Assembly: GCA_964555935.1 (NCBI GenBank)
Contig: CAZKUN010000041.1
Span: forward strand, 1 to 49,206
DNA from: CAZKUN01 sp964555935
GTDB taxonomy: Bacteria; Armatimonadota; Zipacnadia; Zipacnadales; VGFC01
Direction of reading: 5' to 3'
DNA length: 49,206 nucleotides
The notes beneath the pieces are model-generated. The model had not been told where the DNA came from. It was given only the letters and a program-made list of their open reading frames with translations, and did no database searches. Shown in pieces: positions 1 to 7,959 of the stretch (positions are counted from its first letter, which is position 1; every line of letters starts with the position of its first letter). A program made the position numbers and the translations under genes.

Positions 1-849
1 ACATTCGATGATCCGCTTCCCTGCCTCCAACTCATTGGTGTCAGTCCCCGGGCGGATCAGGGGGAGCCATACGCGCAGCAACCTCGTTGTGCTGCGTTCC
101 TTGCCCTCGACGACAGGGCCGGGATGTATCTCGCGCTGCTCCAAGTACCGTATGACAAGGAGTGAGAGCTCTCGCTCCAGGCAGATAGCTGCCTCCAGAA
201 CGGCCCCTTTCATATCCCCATCGCTCGCAAGCAACTGGGCGCGTGTCGCGAGCCGCTTCGTGATGTCAACGTCCTTGCCCGTGTTGAGGAACGCCTCAAT
301 TCGCGTCCAGTCGGCCGGCACCAACGGCGGCGTGATGATGAGGTTAAGGGTGTGGCGGTCACCAACCGGACCCCGCATCCGCGACCACGTCGTACCGTCC
401 AGTGTCCATCGGGCGTCAGAATGATGGAAGAACTGATCGGGGTCTCTCTCAGCCAGGTCATCCAGCAGCCACTGGCCGATCTCGTTGCGCACGTACGAGA
501 GGAAACGGCTAAGCAACCCGAGTACGTGGTCGTGAACGTCGCGCATCCAAGTGCCCAACTCGCCGCGCGGGTAGTCATGTGGGTCATACTCGGTTAGAGC
601 GTCTCGGAGCGAGGCAGAGACGGATGCCGCCTCAACCCGCACGTGGACAGTCGTGCACTCCGCGCCGGTTGGTCGGAAGCCCAAGTCACCGTCGATTCCA
701 TCGTCTGGTACCCAGAGAAGCACAGTGAGCCCGTCCCCAAGCGAGCACCTGAGCGCGTTAGCGGCGTCGCCTGGTACGCCTTCCGCCACCCCAACGCTGC
801 CAGGGAGCGAGACGTCAAAGCACATCGTCAAGTCGGGCCTCATTTCCAA
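1..849 (-). CDS. hypothetical protein, C-terminus beyond window
   Basis: The reading frame stays open from the edge of the window for more than 280 codons on the minus strand, while the competing frames are broken, so this is taken as a real gene lacking its C-terminus. A TTG start at 849 is chosen because AGGAGG lies 8 bases upstream; the ATG two codons later (843) is the alternative. I do not recognise the family. The N-terminal half is beta-rich and acidic. Near residues 215-250 there is a helical segment (motif AQLLASDGDMKGAVLEAAI) typical of helical-bundle or HEPN-like helices, but this is only an impression. It is divergent from the URO-D gene across about 225 bases. Confidence 0.6.
   Translation of the reverse strand, partial: MEMRPDLTMCFDVSLPGSVGVAEGVPGDAANALRCSLGDGLTVLLWVPDDGIDGDLGFRPTGAECTTVHVRVEAASVSASLRDALTEYDPHDYPRGELGTWMRDVHDHVLGLLSRFLSYVRNEIGQWLLDDLAERDPDQFFHHSDARWTLDGTTWSRMRGPVGDRHTLNLIITPPLVPADWTRIEAFLNTGKDVDITKRLATRAQLLASDGDMKGAVLEAAICLERELSLLVIRYLEQREIHPGPVVEGKERSTTRLLRVWLPLIRPGTDTNELEAGKRIIEC
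28..28. other. no additional feature (placeholder position within the left-edge gene)
   Basis: Nothing is annotated here beyond the partial left-edge gene. Confidence 0.01.
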
Positions 850-1075
850 TGTGGTAGCCTCCTCATTGCCCACCGGCCACAGCCGCTGGCCTCTGCCCTT
901 GGCAGCTACCGGCAGGCTGCGCCATGCCTCATCGGCCTTCCCGTATGGCCCCAGTTACTCCTGCCGTCGGCCGCCCGGCGAACGAGTCTCGTGTTCCTGG
1001 CCAGCAGGTCCGAAGTCTGTCCTGCTCGAACGGTCCGCCTGAGAGAATGCCACCGTCCCGGGAGCGCCCCCTCGC

Positions 1076-2185
1076 ATGACCTCACGCGAACGTCTCATCG
1101 CCGCCATGCGGCTGCAAGACGTCGACCGCACTCCCATCCACGTGCGCGGCGTCAACGCGTGGGATGACGCGTGGATTGAGAGTCGCCACGAGAGCTATGC
1201 TTCCATCATCGAGGCGGTGAAGGAACATGGCGACTACTTCGTGCCATGGGGCGTCGGCGGGGCCCCGTTCTACACGGCGTCTGAGGAGATCCGCTACGAG
1301 AGCGAAGTGATCGAGGGCGACGACTGGAACGAGCGCGTCGCCACGGTTCACACGCCCAAGGGGCCGATGACCGCGCGGTACCTCAGCAGCAACCGAGGCC
1401 TGCCGGGGATGCAGATGGAGTACTTCGTCAAGGACCTCGACGACGTGCAGAAGTTCCTTTCCGTTCCGTACGTACCCCTCACGCCCGACGTCGGTGGGTT
1501 CTTCGAGCGGACAGACGCACTCGGCGACGAGGGCGTGGTGACGTGCGACTTCTGCAATCCCATCACCCCCACTCATGATCTCATGGGCTCTGAGTTGCTC
1601 GGCATCTGGTCGCGTCAGGAGCGCGACACGATCCGCTTGCTCGTCAATACGATTGCCGAACGGCTGCGGGATCAGGTCAGAGCCCTTCTCGACGCCGACG
1701 TCGGCCCCGTATTCAGGACGCTCGGGCACGAGTACTGCATCCCCCCACTCATGTCGCCGGCCGATTTCGAGGAGTTCTGCATCCGCGTCGAGGCGCCGAT
1801 CCATGAGATGATCCACGAAGCGGGGAGCCTCGTTCACGTGCACAGCCACGGGCCGATGGACGACGTGCTGGAGGGCTTCGTGGCGCTCGGCGCGGATTGC
1901 CTCCATCCGATTGAGCCGCCGCCGATGGGCGACGTCGAACTGGCCGACGCGAACCGCCGGATCGGTCACCGCGTTTGCCTGGAGGGAAACTTGCAGATAG
2001 GTGATGTGTACGCGGCGCCAACGGCGGAAGTCGCGCGCCTGACGCGCGAGGCGATCAAGGCGGCCGGCCCGACGGGGTTCATCCTATGCCCCACGGCGTC
2101 GCCGCACACCGCAGTCCTGACGGACCAAACCGTCCGCAACTACCTCGCGATGATTGCGACTGCCGTCGAATGCTCTGGAGGGTAA
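1076..2185 (+). CDS. uroporphyrinogen decarboxylase (URO-D) family protein
   Basis: A 369-residue cytosolic TIM-barrel protein of the URO-D/corrinoid methyltransferase superfamily. The start MTSRERLIAAM matches the usual opening of family members. The C-terminal half shows the metal-site region expected of MtbA-like members: HVHSHG near residue 257, CLEGNLQIGDV near 300 and ILCPTASPH near 337. Clustered His and Cys fit a zinc-dependent methyl transfer enzyme better than haem-synthesis HemE, and no other haem gene is nearby. Such proteins are often numerous in environmental bacteria, with unknown methyl donors. The stop lies 7 bases before the glycosyltransferase start, so the two are probably co-transcribed. 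The substrate cannot be read from the sequence. Confidence 0.85.
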   Translation: MTSRERLIAAMRLQDVDRTPIHVRGVNAWDDAWIESRHESYASIIEAVKEHGDYFVPWGVGGAPFYTASEEIRYESEVIEGDDWNERVATVHTPKGPMTARYLSSNRGLPGMQMEYFVKDLDDVQKFLSVPYVPLTPDVGGFFERTDALGDEGVVTCDFCNPITPTHDLMGSELLGIWSRQERDTIRLLVNTIAERLRDQVRALLDADVGPVFRTLGHEYCIPPLMSPADFEEFCIRVEAPIHEMIHEAGSLVHVHSHGPMDDVLEGFVALGADCLHPIEPPPMGDVELADANRRIGHRVCLEGNLQIGDVYAAPTAEVARLTREAIKAAGPTGFILCPTASPHTAVLTDQTVRNYLAMIATAVECSGG

Positions 2186-2192
2186 TCGAGCC

Positions 2193-3368
2193 ATGCGCGC
2201 AGTGGTCATCAGCCATGCGGCTGTCATCCCAGCCAACCAGGTCCCCTACTGCATCATCGAGCGCATGCCAGAGACCGCGCTGGCGATGATCATCCCAGAG
2301 CGGTGGAACGCGTCGATCGGCGGGATGACGGACTTCACCCGCCACGAGGACTTGCGCTGCCAGATCATCAACAAACCCGTCCGCTTCAACGGGAACATCA
2401 ACACGCATTCGTATAAGGGTCTGAGCGAGATGGACTTCCCGTTCACGCCCGAGGTCATTTACGCCGACGAGGACCCCTACAGCCTCGCGGCGCACCAGGC
2501 ATTTCGGATCGCCAAACGGATCAAGGTGCCGTTCGTGTTCAAGTCCAACCAGAACCTCGTGCGGAAGTACCCCCCGCCGTTCTGCTGGACAGAGCGCGCG
2601 ATCTACAACGGCGCGACGTGCGCGCACGCCGTCGCCCCCGCGTGTGCGGACGTCCTGCGCCAGAAGGGCTACGAGGGCCACATCGAGGTCATTCCCCACG
2701 CGGTCGACACCAGCGTCTGGCAACCGCAGCCGGCGGAGCAGTTGCGCGAGACTCTCGGGATCGCCCCGGATGCATTCGTCATCGGCTACCTTGGTCGTCT
2801 CACGCTGGCAAAAGGGCTGCGGGATTTTCTAGGCGCCGTGAACAACCTCGAGGCGAGGCTCGCCGCCGATGGCAGCGCTCCCCGCGACACCGTGCTGCTG
2901 ATGGTTGGAGAGGGCGAGTTGCGTGGCGAGATCGAGGCATGGAGCAAGAGCCAGACACTGGCTCGCGCGCTCGTGACGGGCGTCGTCCCGCACGGCGCGG
3001 CCGTCGCGCAGCACGTCAGCTGTATGGACGTGATGGTCCTGCCCTCCCGCACGACGGCGAGTTGGAAAGAGCAGTTCGGGCGCGTGGTGATCGAGGGCAT
3101 GGCGTGTGGCGTGCCGGTGATAGGCTCCGATTCGGGCCATATCCCGGTTCTGATTGAGGAGACGGGCGGCGGGCTCGTGTTCCCCGAGGGCGGCATCGAT
3201 GCCTTCGCCAAGGCTCTGCACAAGCTCCGCACCGACCCCGACGAGTCGAGGTCCCTTGGCGAGACGGGACGGGCCCACGTGGTCGAGCACTACAGCTACG
3301 AGCGAATCGCTCAGCAGACCGCCGATATGTTGCGCGGCGCCATTGAACGCTACCCCTCGGCAGGCTGA
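2193..3368 (+). CDS. GT4-type (GT-B fold) glycosyltransferase
   Basis: Predicted retaining glycosyltransferase that transfers a sugar from a nucleotide sugar to an unknown envelope or polysaccharide acceptor in the cytosol. The ATG at 2193 is chosen because GGAGGG lies 10 bases upstream; an in-frame ATG 13 codons earlier lies inside the previous gene. The C-terminal Rossmann domain begins at GYLGRLTLAKG, the usual signature of the donor-binding half. The EX7E-type region follows in SWKEQFGRVVIEGMACG, then VPVIGSDSG. At 391 residues it has the normal length for GT4. The N-terminal acceptor domain is less typical (YADEDPYSLAAHQA). It is coupled to the URO-D gene and is the last gene before a strong hairpin. 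Confidence 0.88.
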   Translation: MRAVVISHAAVIPANQVPYCIIERMPETALAMIIPERWNASIGGMTDFTRHEDLRCQIINKPVRFNGNINTHSYKGLSEMDFPFTPEVIYADEDPYSLAAHQAFRIAKRIKVPFVFKSNQNLVRKYPPPFCWTERAIYNGATCAHAVAPACADVLRQKGYEGHIEVIPHAVDTSVWQPQPAEQLRETLGIAPDAFVIGYLGRLTLAKGLRDFLGAVNNLEARLAADGSAPRDTVLLMVGEGELRGEIEAWSKSQTLARALVTGVVPHGAAVAQHVSCMDVMVLPSRTTASWKEQFGRVVIEGMACGVPVIGSDSGHIPVLIEETGGGLVFPEGGIDAFAKALHKLRTDPDESRSLGETGRAHVVEHYSYERIAQQTADMLRGAIERYPSAG

Positions 3369-3408
3369 TCAACCCAGACCGGCGAGCGCGCGTCTACGCG
3401 CCAAACCA

Positions 3409-3438
3409 AAATGGCGGCCCCGCGAGGGGCCGCCATTT
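3409..3438. terminator. bidirectional hairpin terminator
   Basis: Perfect 13-base-pair inverted repeat (arms aaatggcggcccc and ggggccgccattt) with a GCGA loop. It lies between the convergent glycosyltransferase and cytochrome genes. A-rich bases on one side and T-rich bases on the other let it act in both directions, although the U tract is short. Confidence 0.85.
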
Positions 3439-3461
3439 GTCTTCCTATAGATCCACGATGG

Positions 3462-5324
3462 CTACAGCGAGAGCGTGTACTCGATCAGGTCCTCGATCTC
3501 TTTCTCGCTGAGGTGGCTGACGGTTCCGTGCTTATCATCCGGGTTGCGCTTGACGAGCACGTCGTGCATCGTGACAGCCTGCCCATCATGCAGATACGGG
3601 CCCGTGCGGTACCCCTCGATGAGCGTCGGCGTGTCGAAGTCATCGCGCCTGTCGAGATCGCTGCGAGTGCCGACATCATACATCTGCAGGTCGGTGAACA
3701 ACGGACCCGGGTGACACGTCGCGCAGCCAACCTTCTCGCTGTCGAAGACCTTCTTGCCGCGCTTCGCCGAGGGGCTTAGCTTGCCGCCGTTAACCAGATA
3801 CGGGCTCGGCTCCGGCTCGAGCGACGCAAGGTAGGCCGACAGTGCCTCAATCTCGTCGCCCTCGGGCTGACGGAAGAGGATGTACTTGATTCCGGCCTCA
3901 ACGGCTGTCTCCATCTTGTCGCGGATGCCGGTCGACATGACGGGCGGCGTCTTCCCGGAGAGCACCATCGATTTGGCGTTCTTCGGATTGCCCAGCCCAT
4001 CGTTCAGCAGGTCCCAGCGCAAGCCGTCTGCACGCGCGTCCGGGTGACAACTCGAGCAGCTCTGCCACTGCTGGAAGCAGAGCTTCGCGTCGTGGAACAT
4101 CATCTCGCCGCGGCGCACCAGGTCCGGCTCGGCATCAGCCAGAACGACCGTGGAGACCACTTCCTCATTGCTCGGGCGCACCTGCGTGAGCGAATCCGAG
4201 TAGTAGTTGGCGACCCACAGTTCGCGGCCCTCGGGCGCCAGCGCAATGCCCTTTGGCCCGAGCCCGCCGCAGTCCATCTTCTCAGTCACGCCGTTGCGAT
4301 ACAAGAAGGTAAGGTCGCGACTCAGATCCGAGCGCTTCTTGCCCTCTTCCGTGGCCTCAATGATCTCGTGCAACTTCGCGACGTCGAGCTGCGTGATCTC
4401 GTGGCATCCGGTGTGGCTGACGTAGAGCATCGCGCCATCGTCGGTCATCGCCATGCCAAACGGGTTAGCCGCGCCGCGATCCAATTCGTCGAGCAGGACC
4501 GTGGCGTACTCGGTGTTGGTCTCGAGGTCGATGATGCTCAGCGCGTTGGTGTTGATCCAGCCCCGCGCGATCTGGGTCGGCGGCACCAGGAACCGGGCCA
4601 GCACGCTGACCACGTAGGCGTACTTGCCATCGGGCGAGCAGATGATCTCACCAACTTCGATGCATCCTGTCGGCAACCTGACACTCGCGACAGCTTCCAT
4701 GGCATCCGCGTCGATGATCGTGATGTCAGCCGCCAGTTTCGGGTCGTCATTGCGCCCGAGCGGCATGAGATTCGAGACGAGCACGGTGCCGCCGTCGGGC
4801 GTCACGGTCAGATGCACCGGCTCTCGCACGGCGTCGATGCGTCCAAGTTCTTTGCTCGAGCCGAGGTCCACAACGGAGACATTGTTATCGAACCGGTTGC
4901 AGACGTACAGGCGATCTTCGTCGGGCGAGAGGGCGATCGCCATCGGGCTCTGGCCGACGCCGATGCGCGCGGTTTGCTTGTTGGTCTTCGTATCGAGAAC
5001 CGTGACCTGGTCCGACACGTAGCTCGCAACGTAGAGCTTCGATCCGTCGGCGCTCAGAGCGATCCCAGTCGGTTCCTTGATTCCCAACTCAGACTGGATG
5101 GTCCCGCCCGCGAGGTCCACTGTGGCCACCGTGTCCGAGGTGCGCCCCGAGACGTACGCGACTGCCGCGTCCGGGGAGAGGGCGATGTCGTAGGGCGAGA
5201 AGTACTTCTCGCCGCGGGCATGCGCGCTCTGGTGCGATGAGACGAGGGCAATCGATACAACCGTAATGGCGGCCAGCGCGAATCCCATCCGCCAGAGGGT
5301 TCTGCGTGAGAATCTCGACGTCAC
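3462..5324 (-). CDS. secreted beta-propeller / di-haem cytochrome c (peroxidase-like)
   Basis: A GTG start at 5324 is chosen because AGGAGG is placed ideally upstream. The 620-residue product opens with a signal peptide (RRTLWRMGFALAAITVVSIA) and should be periplasmic. Residues about 45-380 are repeated propeller blades of the YncE/lactonase type (DIALSPDAAVAYVSG, GIALSADGSKLYVAS, AIALSPDEDRLYVCN). The C-terminal third carries two CxxCH haem c sites, CSSCH near residue 420 and CATCH near 534, as in MauG/cytochrome c peroxidase relatives. The order propeller then di-haem domain occurs in environmental bacteria, usually without a known substrate. Possible roles are peroxide reduction or oxidation of a periplasmic substrate held by the propeller. 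It appears monocistronic, ending at the shared terminator. Confidence 0.85.
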   Translation of the reverse strand: MTSRFSRRTLWRMGFALAAITVVSIALVSSHQSAHARGEKYFSPYDIALSPDAAVAYVSGRTSDTVATVDLAGGTIQSELGIKEPTGIALSADGSKLYVASYVSDQVTVLDTKTNKQTARIGVGQSPMAIALSPDEDRLYVCNRFDNNVSVVDLGSSKELGRIDAVREPVHLTVTPDGGTVLVSNLMPLGRNDDPKLAADITIIDADAMEAVASVRLPTGCIEVGEIICSPDGKYAYVVSVLARFLVPPTQIARGWINTNALSIIDLETNTEYATVLLDELDRGAANPFGMAMTDDGAMLYVSHTGCHEITQLDVAKLHEIIEATEEGKKRSDLSRDLTFLYRNGVTEKMDCGGLGPKGIALAPEGRELWVANYYSDSLTQVRPSNEEVVSTVVLADAEPDLVRRGEMMFHDAKLCFQQWQSCSSCHPDARADGLRWDLLNDGLGNPKNAKSMVLSGKTPPVMSTGIRDKMETAVEAGIKYILFRQPEGDEIEALSAYLASLEPEPSPYLVNGGKLSPSAKRGKKVFDSEKVGCATCHPGPLFTDLQMYDVGTRSDLDRRDDFDTPTLIEGYRTGPYLHDGQAVTMHDVLVKRNPDDKHGTVSHLSEKEIEDLIEYTLSL

Positions 5325-5485
5325 TTCGGCATCCTCCTGGGCTCCGCGCGCGGAGCCGTGGGCGTAACATCCGGACGTGTAATCGGTTGGGCCGGGGATT
5401 TCCCCTCCCACACGCTCATGGCCTTCTTAGTAACGAAACAACGCTATAGGGAATCCGTGCCGGCGTGGAATCGGGCCGACATCGC

Positions 5486-6826
5486 CTATGCAATCCGCCC
5501 ACGGAGGTCGTGCACCAGCGCCTCCTCGATGATCGCCCAGACAAATGTGCCGATCTCGGGCGTCTGAGTGGCCTTCTCGGCCGTCAGCAGGACCTGTCCA
5601 TCGACTTCCGGCGCGTCGCGGTACGAGCGGCCGATCCAGTCGCCCGTGCGGTCATCCTGATCCTCAAGCAGCACGCGAAGCCGTTGCTGCTCGAAGCGCT
5701 GGTTGCGCTCGAGCGAGATAGCTTCCTGCGCCTCCATCAACATTTCGACGCGCTCGGACGCGACTTCTGGGGGCACTTGGTCTGGGAGTTGGGCAGCCGG
5801 AGTCGTGTCCTGACATGAGAACGCGAAGCACGAGACGCGGTCCAGACGCGCCTCCTCGGCAAAATCGAGGAGTAGCTTGAAGTCCTTGGCCGTCTCGCCC
5901 GGATAGCCAAGCAGGAACGTCGTGCGGATCGCGGCGTCGGGGATGATGGCCCGGATATCATCGATGAGCTTCAGGTACTCCTCCGGCCCGCCCCCACGTC
6001 GCATGCTCTCGAGAACGCTCGGCGCCACGTGCTGGAGCGGAATGTCAAAGTAGTTCACCGCCGTCATGTGCTCGCCGATTGCCGTGATCAGCTCCTCCTC
6101 GAGCCGGTCGGGGTGCATGTACATGAACCGCAGCCATCCGTCAAAGCTCATCGTTCTCAGGCTGTGGATGACCTTGGCAAGCGAGTGCATGGGCTCAAGG
6201 TCGGAGCCGTAGGCCGTGGTATCTTGCGCAACGAAGACGATCTCCTTCGTTCCATCCTCAACCATCGCGCGACACTCCTGCACGATGGCGTCTGGCGGGC
6301 GGCTCCGGTACGAGCCACGCAGACGGGGGATCGTGCAGAACGAGCAGGCGTGATCGCACCCCTCAGCGATCTTCACGTAGCGCGAGACAGTCGTGCCCGA
6401 GGTCCAGCGCGCCGCTCCGGCTTCGGCGACCCCGGTCTCGTCGACCTCAACCGGGCGATCACCGCGAAGCGCGGCGTCGACGACCTCCACGACGTGGGCG
6501 GTGTCGTTGGGACCCAGCACGCCATCCACTTCGGGAAGCTCGTTTAGCAGATCCGCGCCGAAGCGTTGTCCCAGGCATCCCGCGACGACCACAGCCTTGC
6601 ACTTGCCCGATTCCTTCAGTTCGGAGATCTCAAGAATCGCCTCGATGGCCTCGTCCTGGGCCGCTTGGATGAACGCGCAGGTGTTGATGACGATGGCATC
6701 AGCCTTGTGGATCTCCTCGGAGATCTCATACTCGGCCGCCTCCAGCGTGGCGAGCATGACCTCCGAGTCCACAAGGTTCTTGGGACACCCGAGCGACACC
6801 AGCGCTACCTTCCGCTTCTTCGCCAT
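5486..6826 (-). CDS. rimO: ribosomal protein S12 methylthiotransferase RimO
   Basis: Radical SAM enzyme that adds a methylthio group to the conserved aspartate of ribosomal protein S12. The N-terminal MTTase domain has the three cluster cysteines at C14 (SLGCPKNLVDSE), C50 (NTCAF) and C84 (AGCLGQ). The radical SAM core has C157, C161 and C164 (CDHACSFC followed by TIPRLRGSYRSR). A C-terminal TRAM domain covers roughly the last 65 residues. SLGCPKNLVDSE and RGSYRSR distinguish RimO from the tRNA enzyme MiaB. The length of 446 residues is normal. It starts 8 bases after the TPR/zinc protein gene and looks to be the last gene of the ftsK transcript. Confidence 0.96.
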   Translation of the reverse strand: MAKKRKVALVSLGCPKNLVDSEVMLATLEAAEYEISEEIHKADAIVINTCAFIQAAQDEAIEAILEISELKESGKCKAVVVAGCLGQRFGADLLNELPEVDGVLGPNDTAHVVEVVDAALRGDRPVEVDETGVAEAGAARWTSGTTVSRYVKIAEGCDHACSFCTIPRLRGSYRSRPPDAIVQECRAMVEDGTKEIVFVAQDTTAYGSDLEPMHSLAKVIHSLRTMSFDGWLRFMYMHPDRLEEELITAIGEHMTAVNYFDIPLQHVAPSVLESMRRGGGPEEYLKLIDDIRAIIPDAAIRTTFLLGYPGETAKDFKLLLDFAEEARLDRVSCFAFSCQDTTPAAQLPDQVPPEVASERVEMLMEAQEAISLERNQRFEQQRLRVLLEDQDDRTGDWIGRSYRDAPEVDGQVLLTAEKATQTPEIGTFVWAIIEEALVHDLRGRIA

Positions 6827-6834
6827 GTAGTAGA

Positions 6835-7959
6835 CTATCCTGAACTATCGTGATCGGCCGGCGCGGCATCCGAACCATCGGGCTCGGGTTGCTCGCCGTC
6901 CGCATCCTCGTCATCAGCGCCGAGCAAGAAACTCTCCGCCTCCGCCGCCTCGTCCGTGACGGGGTCGTGGCGCGCAAACGCCCCGTTCAGTTCGGAGAAC
7001 GCTTCCGCATACTGGGGGCTTAGGAAGCTGAACCCGGCGTCTTCATCGCCAATCGCCCGCAGCCTGACCCCTGCCTGTGACATCGCTCTAGATCGCGCCC
7101 ACATCGCCAGCAACACGCAGACGAGTCCCGCCGCGAACATCGAGATCGGTATGGCCCACCACACCGGGTCCGCGGAGGTCGCGATCATTATGGATATGGC
7201 GATCAGACCGGTGACTCCAAAGACCGGCGCCAACAGCATCAGCACCCAGAACGCGGCCATCACCGTGGAGCGATTCTGGTTGCATACAGGGCAGTAGAGC
7301 GGCTCGAAGCTGAACTTGCGTTCGCGAACGACAAGCGTCCAGATAAGGTACACGATCCATCCCCCGAAGACCATGCCCACCAGCCCGAGATTCCACCAAC
7401 GGTAGCGGAAGGCATACATCTTACGCGGGTGCCTGCCGGCGCGGTAGTAGCAGTTCACGCAGTGGTGCGGCGCCCGGAGCGGCGCGGGCCGGTCCTTGCC
7501 GTCTGGCCCAACCTGGCGAGGCGGGTGGAGCGTCGCCTCGTCGCCGAAGTCGCGCTCTGGCTGCCACGTCGGCAGTTGGTGGGAGACGCGCGCCCGGTCT
7601 TCCTCCGACTCAAGCGTGCGTCGCGCAGCCTCATGGTCGGGTTGAGCGTCGAGCGCCGCGCGCAGCAACTGCACGGCCTGCGCGGTGTGACCATCCTGAA
7701 GCGCTACGAGAGCAAGCCGGTAGTTCCCCTCCGGCGAGCGCGGGTCGAGGTGTAGCGAGTACTGCAGGTACTCGCGGGCCCGGCGCAAGTTCCCCTGCGC
7801 GTAATATAGCTTGCCGATCTCCAGGTGCAGCCGGGGATCGTGTGGGTTGAGATGGTACGCCTGCTCAAAGGCGTGCAGGGCATCCGCCAGGCGTCCCTCA
7901 GCCAGGGCCTGCTGTCCGATCTCGTATGGACTCGGCGGTATGTGGGCCTCGTCGCTCAT
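6835..7959 (-). CDS. TPR membrane protein with paired CxxC motifs
   Basis: Family not recognised as a whole. Residues about 10-125 form three to four tetratricopeptide repeats (YEIGQQALAEGRLADALHAF, LYYAQGNLRRAREYLQYSLH), usually protein-binding scaffolds. CVNC follows near residue 178, then a hydrophobic segment (LGLVGMVFGGWIVYLIWTL) and CPVC near 230. Two more membrane segments and a very acidic tail complete it. The paired CxxC motifs suggest a zinc ribbon or redox pair, possibly interrupted by a re-entrant hydrophobic hairpin. Its start overlaps the ftsK stop as ATGA, so translation is coupled. A role in the envelope or division is an inference from position only. Confidence 0.8.
   Translation of the reverse strand: MSDEAHIPPSPYEIGQQALAEGRLADALHAFEQAYHLNPHDPRLHLEIGKLYYAQGNLRRAREYLQYSLHLDPRSPEGNYRLALVALQDGHTAQAVQLLRAALDAQPDHEAARRTLESEEDRARVSHQLPTWQPERDFGDEATLHPPRQVGPDGKDRPAPLRAPHHCVNCYYRAGRHPRKMYAFRYRWWNLGLVGMVFGGWIVYLIWTLVVRERKFSFEPLYCPVCNQNRSTVMAAFWVLMLLAPVFGVTGLIAISIMIATSADPVWWAIPISMFAAGLVCVLLAMWARSRAMSQAGVRLRAIGDEDAGFSFLSPQYAEAFSELNGAFARHDPVTDEAAEAESFLLGADDEDADGEQPEPDGSDAAPADHDSSG

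Noticed and set aside
28..28. A one-base placeholder entry in the feature list
   Set aside because: It carries no biological claim and should be ignored.
643..1167. 174-codon plus-strand frame and several neighbours in the first kilobase
   Set aside because: They conflict with the long partial minus-strand frame, which has an AGGAGG ribosome site and balanced composition.
1082..1969. 295-codon open frame on the minus strand
   Set aside because: Antisense shadow of the URO-D-family gene, whose motifs are clear on the other strand.
4044..5240. 398-codon open frame on the plus strand opposite the cytochrome gene
   Set aside because: It is antisense to a well-supported propeller/cytochrome protein, is Arg/His/Val-rich in the way GC-rich shadows are, and shows no domain.
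5321..5419. 32-codon frame upstream of the cytochrome, its stop overlapping the GTG start
   Set aside because: No ribosome site precedes its ATG, and the overlap may be accidental.
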